Assembly (NCBI GenBank): GCA_013373595.1
Contig: JABXHO010000161.1
Span: 1-36,219, forward strand
Direction: 5' to 3'
Source: Flavobacteriales bacterium
Lineage (GTDB): Bacteria; Bacteroidota; Bacteroidia; Flavobacteriales_D; Crocinitomicaceae
Length of the DNA: 36,219 nucleotides
Positions 34,359 through 36,219 of this stretch are shown here, piece after piece. Under the pieces are notes generated by a model that was not told the DNA's origin, did not search any database, and was given only the letters and a program-made list of their open reading frames with translations. Both the position numbers and the translations under genes were made by a program. The number at the start of each line of letters is the position of its first letter. The stretch's first letter is position 1.

Positions 34359-34775
34359 TTATCGTTTAAAACCGATCATCATGACAACACAACCCGACGA
34401 TTTCAAGTCAAGATCGAGTTCAGTCTCAATGATCACAGGGATAGATTCTTCAACCTTAAAATCCCAGTAAGGGGCATTTTTGTAATTGCGATTCGAGAAC
34501 AAAGTATGTCCATCCGGATCTTTAATGGTAAACAACGCATAATTATCTTTCGTTCCTGCTGATGTAGCAATGCGATACGTTGTTCCTCCGTATAATGTTG
34601 TTCTGAATTCTGCTTTTTCGCGGTCTAAGAATGCGGTGTAAACCTGACCGTCAGAAACAAAATCACTACTCAATAAGCGCTTACATTCTTTTACGACACC
34701 ATCACAGTCTTGCGCAAACGTCCCTAAACTGAAAAGACCAAATGCAATTAATAATATTCCTTTCATTCGAATCAT
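34359..34775 (-). CDS. Small secreted protein, unknown function
   Basis: A 138-residue protein with a signal peptide (MIRMKGILLIAFGLFSLGTFAQ, about 22 residues). The mature part has two Cys close to the N terminus (DCDGVVKECKRLL) and one near the C terminus (SSGCVVMMIGFKR). Between them are short strands (AEFRTTLYGGTTYRIAT, YALFTIKDPDGHTLFSN) suggesting a small beta-sandwich. No family recognised. Its ATG overlaps the stop of the upstream lipoprotein gene (ATGA, 34772-34775), which points to translational coupling; the Met at 34766 is an alternative start. Confidence 0.75.
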   Translation of the reverse strand: MIRMKGILLIAFGLFSLGTFAQDCDGVVKECKRLLSSDFVSDGQVYTAFLDREKAEFRTTLYGGTTYRIATSAGTKDNYALFTIKDPDGHTLFSNRNYKNAPYWDFKVEESIPVIIETELDLDLKSSGCVVMMIGFKR

Positions 34776-35680
34776 CTTTTGATAATGTTGGTTCTGATTG
34801 TAGTGATTTTTGTTCGGATATCATTCATAACTTCATCAGACATCTTAACCGTCAATCGGTGTGTCAATGTTGTTATTTTGTTCTTTTGATCCGTTTCAGG
34901 TGCTTCGTACTCGTATGTCAATTCAATTTTCTCAAAGGAATCATGCAAGTCTTTCAATTGAGCAATCAAATCATCGCTTTTACCGTCCATGTTGTATTCG
35001 GAAAGCAATTCGATGAGCGTTGTCAATGTTTGTTTTTGCTCACCAATACGCTTCAGCATTTTGTCCGAAGCTTTTTGGTTGTACAATTCGCAAGAAAAAT
35101 AAAGTGATTCAACCCATCCTCCAGCGAGAACAAGTGCAGAAACATTCTTACGATCCGACTTCTTCAAAAAGTTATCAGCTTTTCCGAAAGCATCCGACAT
35201 CAATTGAACCATTGAATCTTGGTCTTCACTATTTGCTTCAAATCGATCGATGAAATTTGTATCAAAAGCACTCGATAAATTCAGAGAAGAAGTGAGCTTT
35301 TTGATCGCCGTCAAGTAGCTCATTGCGGCTCCTTTTTCTTCGTAGATCGATACGTAACCGAGATCAGCTCCATAAACACCAAGGTTTAGTGCTTGATCGT
35401 ATTCAGTAACGTAATTCGAAACATTCGAATCGTCGTTTAACATTCCATCATTAAAAGGAATGTCTAAATCTTGAATTAAATAGGCAGTTTGAATGGGAGA
35501 AGGGATACTGAAAATTTTTCCGTCAAATACAGAATTGAGTGATCCGTCCATATCAAGAACTTCTTTGTCAATTGTATTTGAGTCCATTTCTGGATCTTCA
35601 GAACAGCCAATCATTCCAAATCCAATTATAGCAGCTCCTACAATAGGTAGAATGGTCGTTTGAATTGTGCTTTTTTTCAT
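34772..35680 (-). CDS. Predicted lipoprotein, unknown function
   Basis: A 302-residue lipoprotein. The start is set at ATG 35680 because MKKSTIQTTILPIVGAAIIGFGMIGCSEDP gives a clear lipobox (Cys26); the frame runs further upstream, but that would bury the signal. The mature protein is acidic and largely helical, with Ser/Asp-rich turns (LNLSSAFDTNFIDRFEANSE, LAGGWVESLYFSCELY, LIELLSEYNMDG), without transmembrane segments. I recognise no domain. It is the first gene of the lipoprotein / secreted protein / ABC transporter operon and is divergent from hemB, so it could be an envelope partner of the transporter (inference from position only). Confidence 0.8.
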   Translation of the reverse strand: MKKSTIQTTILPIVGAAIIGFGMIGCSEDPEMDSNTIDKEVLDMDGSLNSVFDGKIFSIPSPIQTAYLIQDLDIPFNDGMLNDDSNVSNYVTEYDQALNLGVYGADLGYVSIYEEKGAAMSYLTAIKKLTSSLNLSSAFDTNFIDRFEANSEDQDSMVQLMSDAFGKADNFLKKSDRKNVSALVLAGGWVESLYFSCELYNQKASDKMLKRIGEQKQTLTTLIELLSEYNMDGKSDDLIAQLKDLHDSFEKIELTYEYEAPETDQKNKITTLTHRLTVKMSDEVMNDIRTKITTIRTNIIKR

Positions 35681-35772
35681 AGTTAATTTTCGCAGTGTTG
35701 CAATAGACGCTAAAATAGCAAAAAAAAGATATTCGCAACGAATTGTTACATTTGTTTCAATCAATTTTAAGC
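35681..35772. promoter_or_regulatory. Divergent spacer between the lipoprotein operon and hemB
   Basis: 92 bases. On the plus strand TACATTTG (35747-35754) fits the -7 consensus TAnnTTTG, 19 bases before the hemB ATG, without a clear -33. On the minus strand TTGCGAATATC with TATTTTAG about 18 bases later is a weaker candidate for the lipoprotein operon. Confidence 0.4.
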
Positions 35773-36219
35773 ATGAATAAACGTCCAAGAAGAAATAGAA
35801 GATCGTCGGCTATCAGAAAAATGGTTTCTGAAACAAATTTAGGTACTCAAAACCTAATTTATCCGTTGTTTGTAGTAGATGGAACAAACATCAAAACGGA
35901 GATCAAATCGCTTCCATCCAATTATCGCTGGTCCCTGGATTTACTTCTTCCTGAAATTGAAGAATGTGTAAACGCAGGATTAGATAAATTCGACCTGTTT
36001 CCTGCAGTTGATGAATCCCTAAAAGACACGGTTGCTTCTTATAGTTATGCCGAGGACAACTTTTACCTCCATGCGATTCGCGCGATCAAAGAGCGTTTTC
36101 CTCATATTGAACTGATGAGTGATGTAGCAATGGACCCTTATTCTTCTGATGGTCATGATGGACTTGTCAGAAATGGTAAAATTATGAATGACGATTCTTT
36201 GCCCATTTTAGCCAAAATG
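35773..36219 (+). CDS. hemB: Delta-aminolevulinic acid dehydratase (porphobilinogen synthase), 3' end outside window
   Basis: The first 149 codons of HemB, which joins two 5-aminolevulinate molecules into porphobilinogen for haem synthesis. The frame stays open to the right edge. Family landmarks are the basic start RPRRNRRSSAIRKMV, NLIYPLFVVDG, DKFDLFPAVDESLKD, and ELMSDVAMDPYSSDGHDGLV with NGKIMNDD. The catalytic-metal segment that in zinc enzymes reads DTCFCEYTSHGHCG reads SDVAMDPYSSDGHDG here. The three zinc Cys are replaced by Ala119, Asp121 and Asp129, so this is the Cys-free type that does not use the zinc site. It is divergent from the lipoprotein operon. Confidence 0.95.
   Translation, partial: MNKRPRRNRRSSAIRKMVSETNLGTQNLIYPLFVVDGTNIKTEIKSLPSNYRWSLDLLLPEIEECVNAGLDKFDLFPAVDESLKDTVASYSYAEDNFYLHAIRAIKERFPHIELMSDVAMDPYSSDGHDGLVRNGKIMNDDSLPILAKM

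Overview
The window reads as chromosomal DNA of a Bacteroidota bacterium, most likely order Flavobacteriales (a Crocinitomicaceae/Fluviicola-like member would fit, but this is inference). The signs are: type IX secretion sorting domains of two kinds (a C-terminal VYPNP type and a gliding-motility-associated C-terminal type), DUF4834-like, YfhO and DUF1573 genes, a Porin_10-like outer membrane protein, promoters with the Bacteroidota -7 element TAnnTTTG, AT-rich DNA and weak Shine-Dalgarno use. There is no rRNA, CRISPR array, insertion sequence, integrase or phage gene. Both ends cut genes: carB on the left and hemB on the right.

Layout. 1-1390: the carB 3' end and a small DUF4834-like membrane gene, closed by a strong hairpin terminator. 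1416-11007: a surface-glycan block. It holds yfhO, then a tightly packed run of an SpsF-type cytidylyltransferase, a NeuB-type synthase and a KdsC-type phosphatase, then a decayed methyltransferase pseudogene, a GT-B-like glycosyltransferase on the opposite strand and a Wzx-like flippase. Together these look like synthesis, CMP activation, transfer and export of a nonulosonic-acid-type sugar; the absence of amino-sugar genes suggests a KDN-like product. 11010-15683 (minus strand): an apparent operon of an S41 processing protease, a DUF1573 lipoprotein and a large LamG/repeat surface protein whose signal peptide lies in another frame (a one-base frameshift). 15882-17779: an NlpC/P60 peptidase, a small lipoprotein and a small membrane protein. 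17859-20483: clpB. 20701-25361: a glucosaminidase/LysM protein, a structured intergenic region, a helical-repeat protein of unknown role and a four-PKD secreted protein.

25497-31172 is mostly housekeeping: proS with a small coupled unknown gene, tRNA-Glu(UUC) and rpsT behind one near-consensus promoter, a putative porin, a 411-base gene-free stretch and a fabG-like reductase with a promoter almost touching its start codon. 31219-35680 (minus strand) is a three-gene operon of a lipoprotein, a small secreted protein and a 1038-residue ABCG-like transporter with an N-terminal TerB-like region. Its function is unknown, and it is one of the more interesting parts of the window. hemB starts divergently at 35773.

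Nothing here is an obvious new defence or mobile system. The best leads are the KDN-like cluster with an altered substrate-site residue, the split signal peptide of the LamG protein, and the TerB-ABC-lipoprotein operon.
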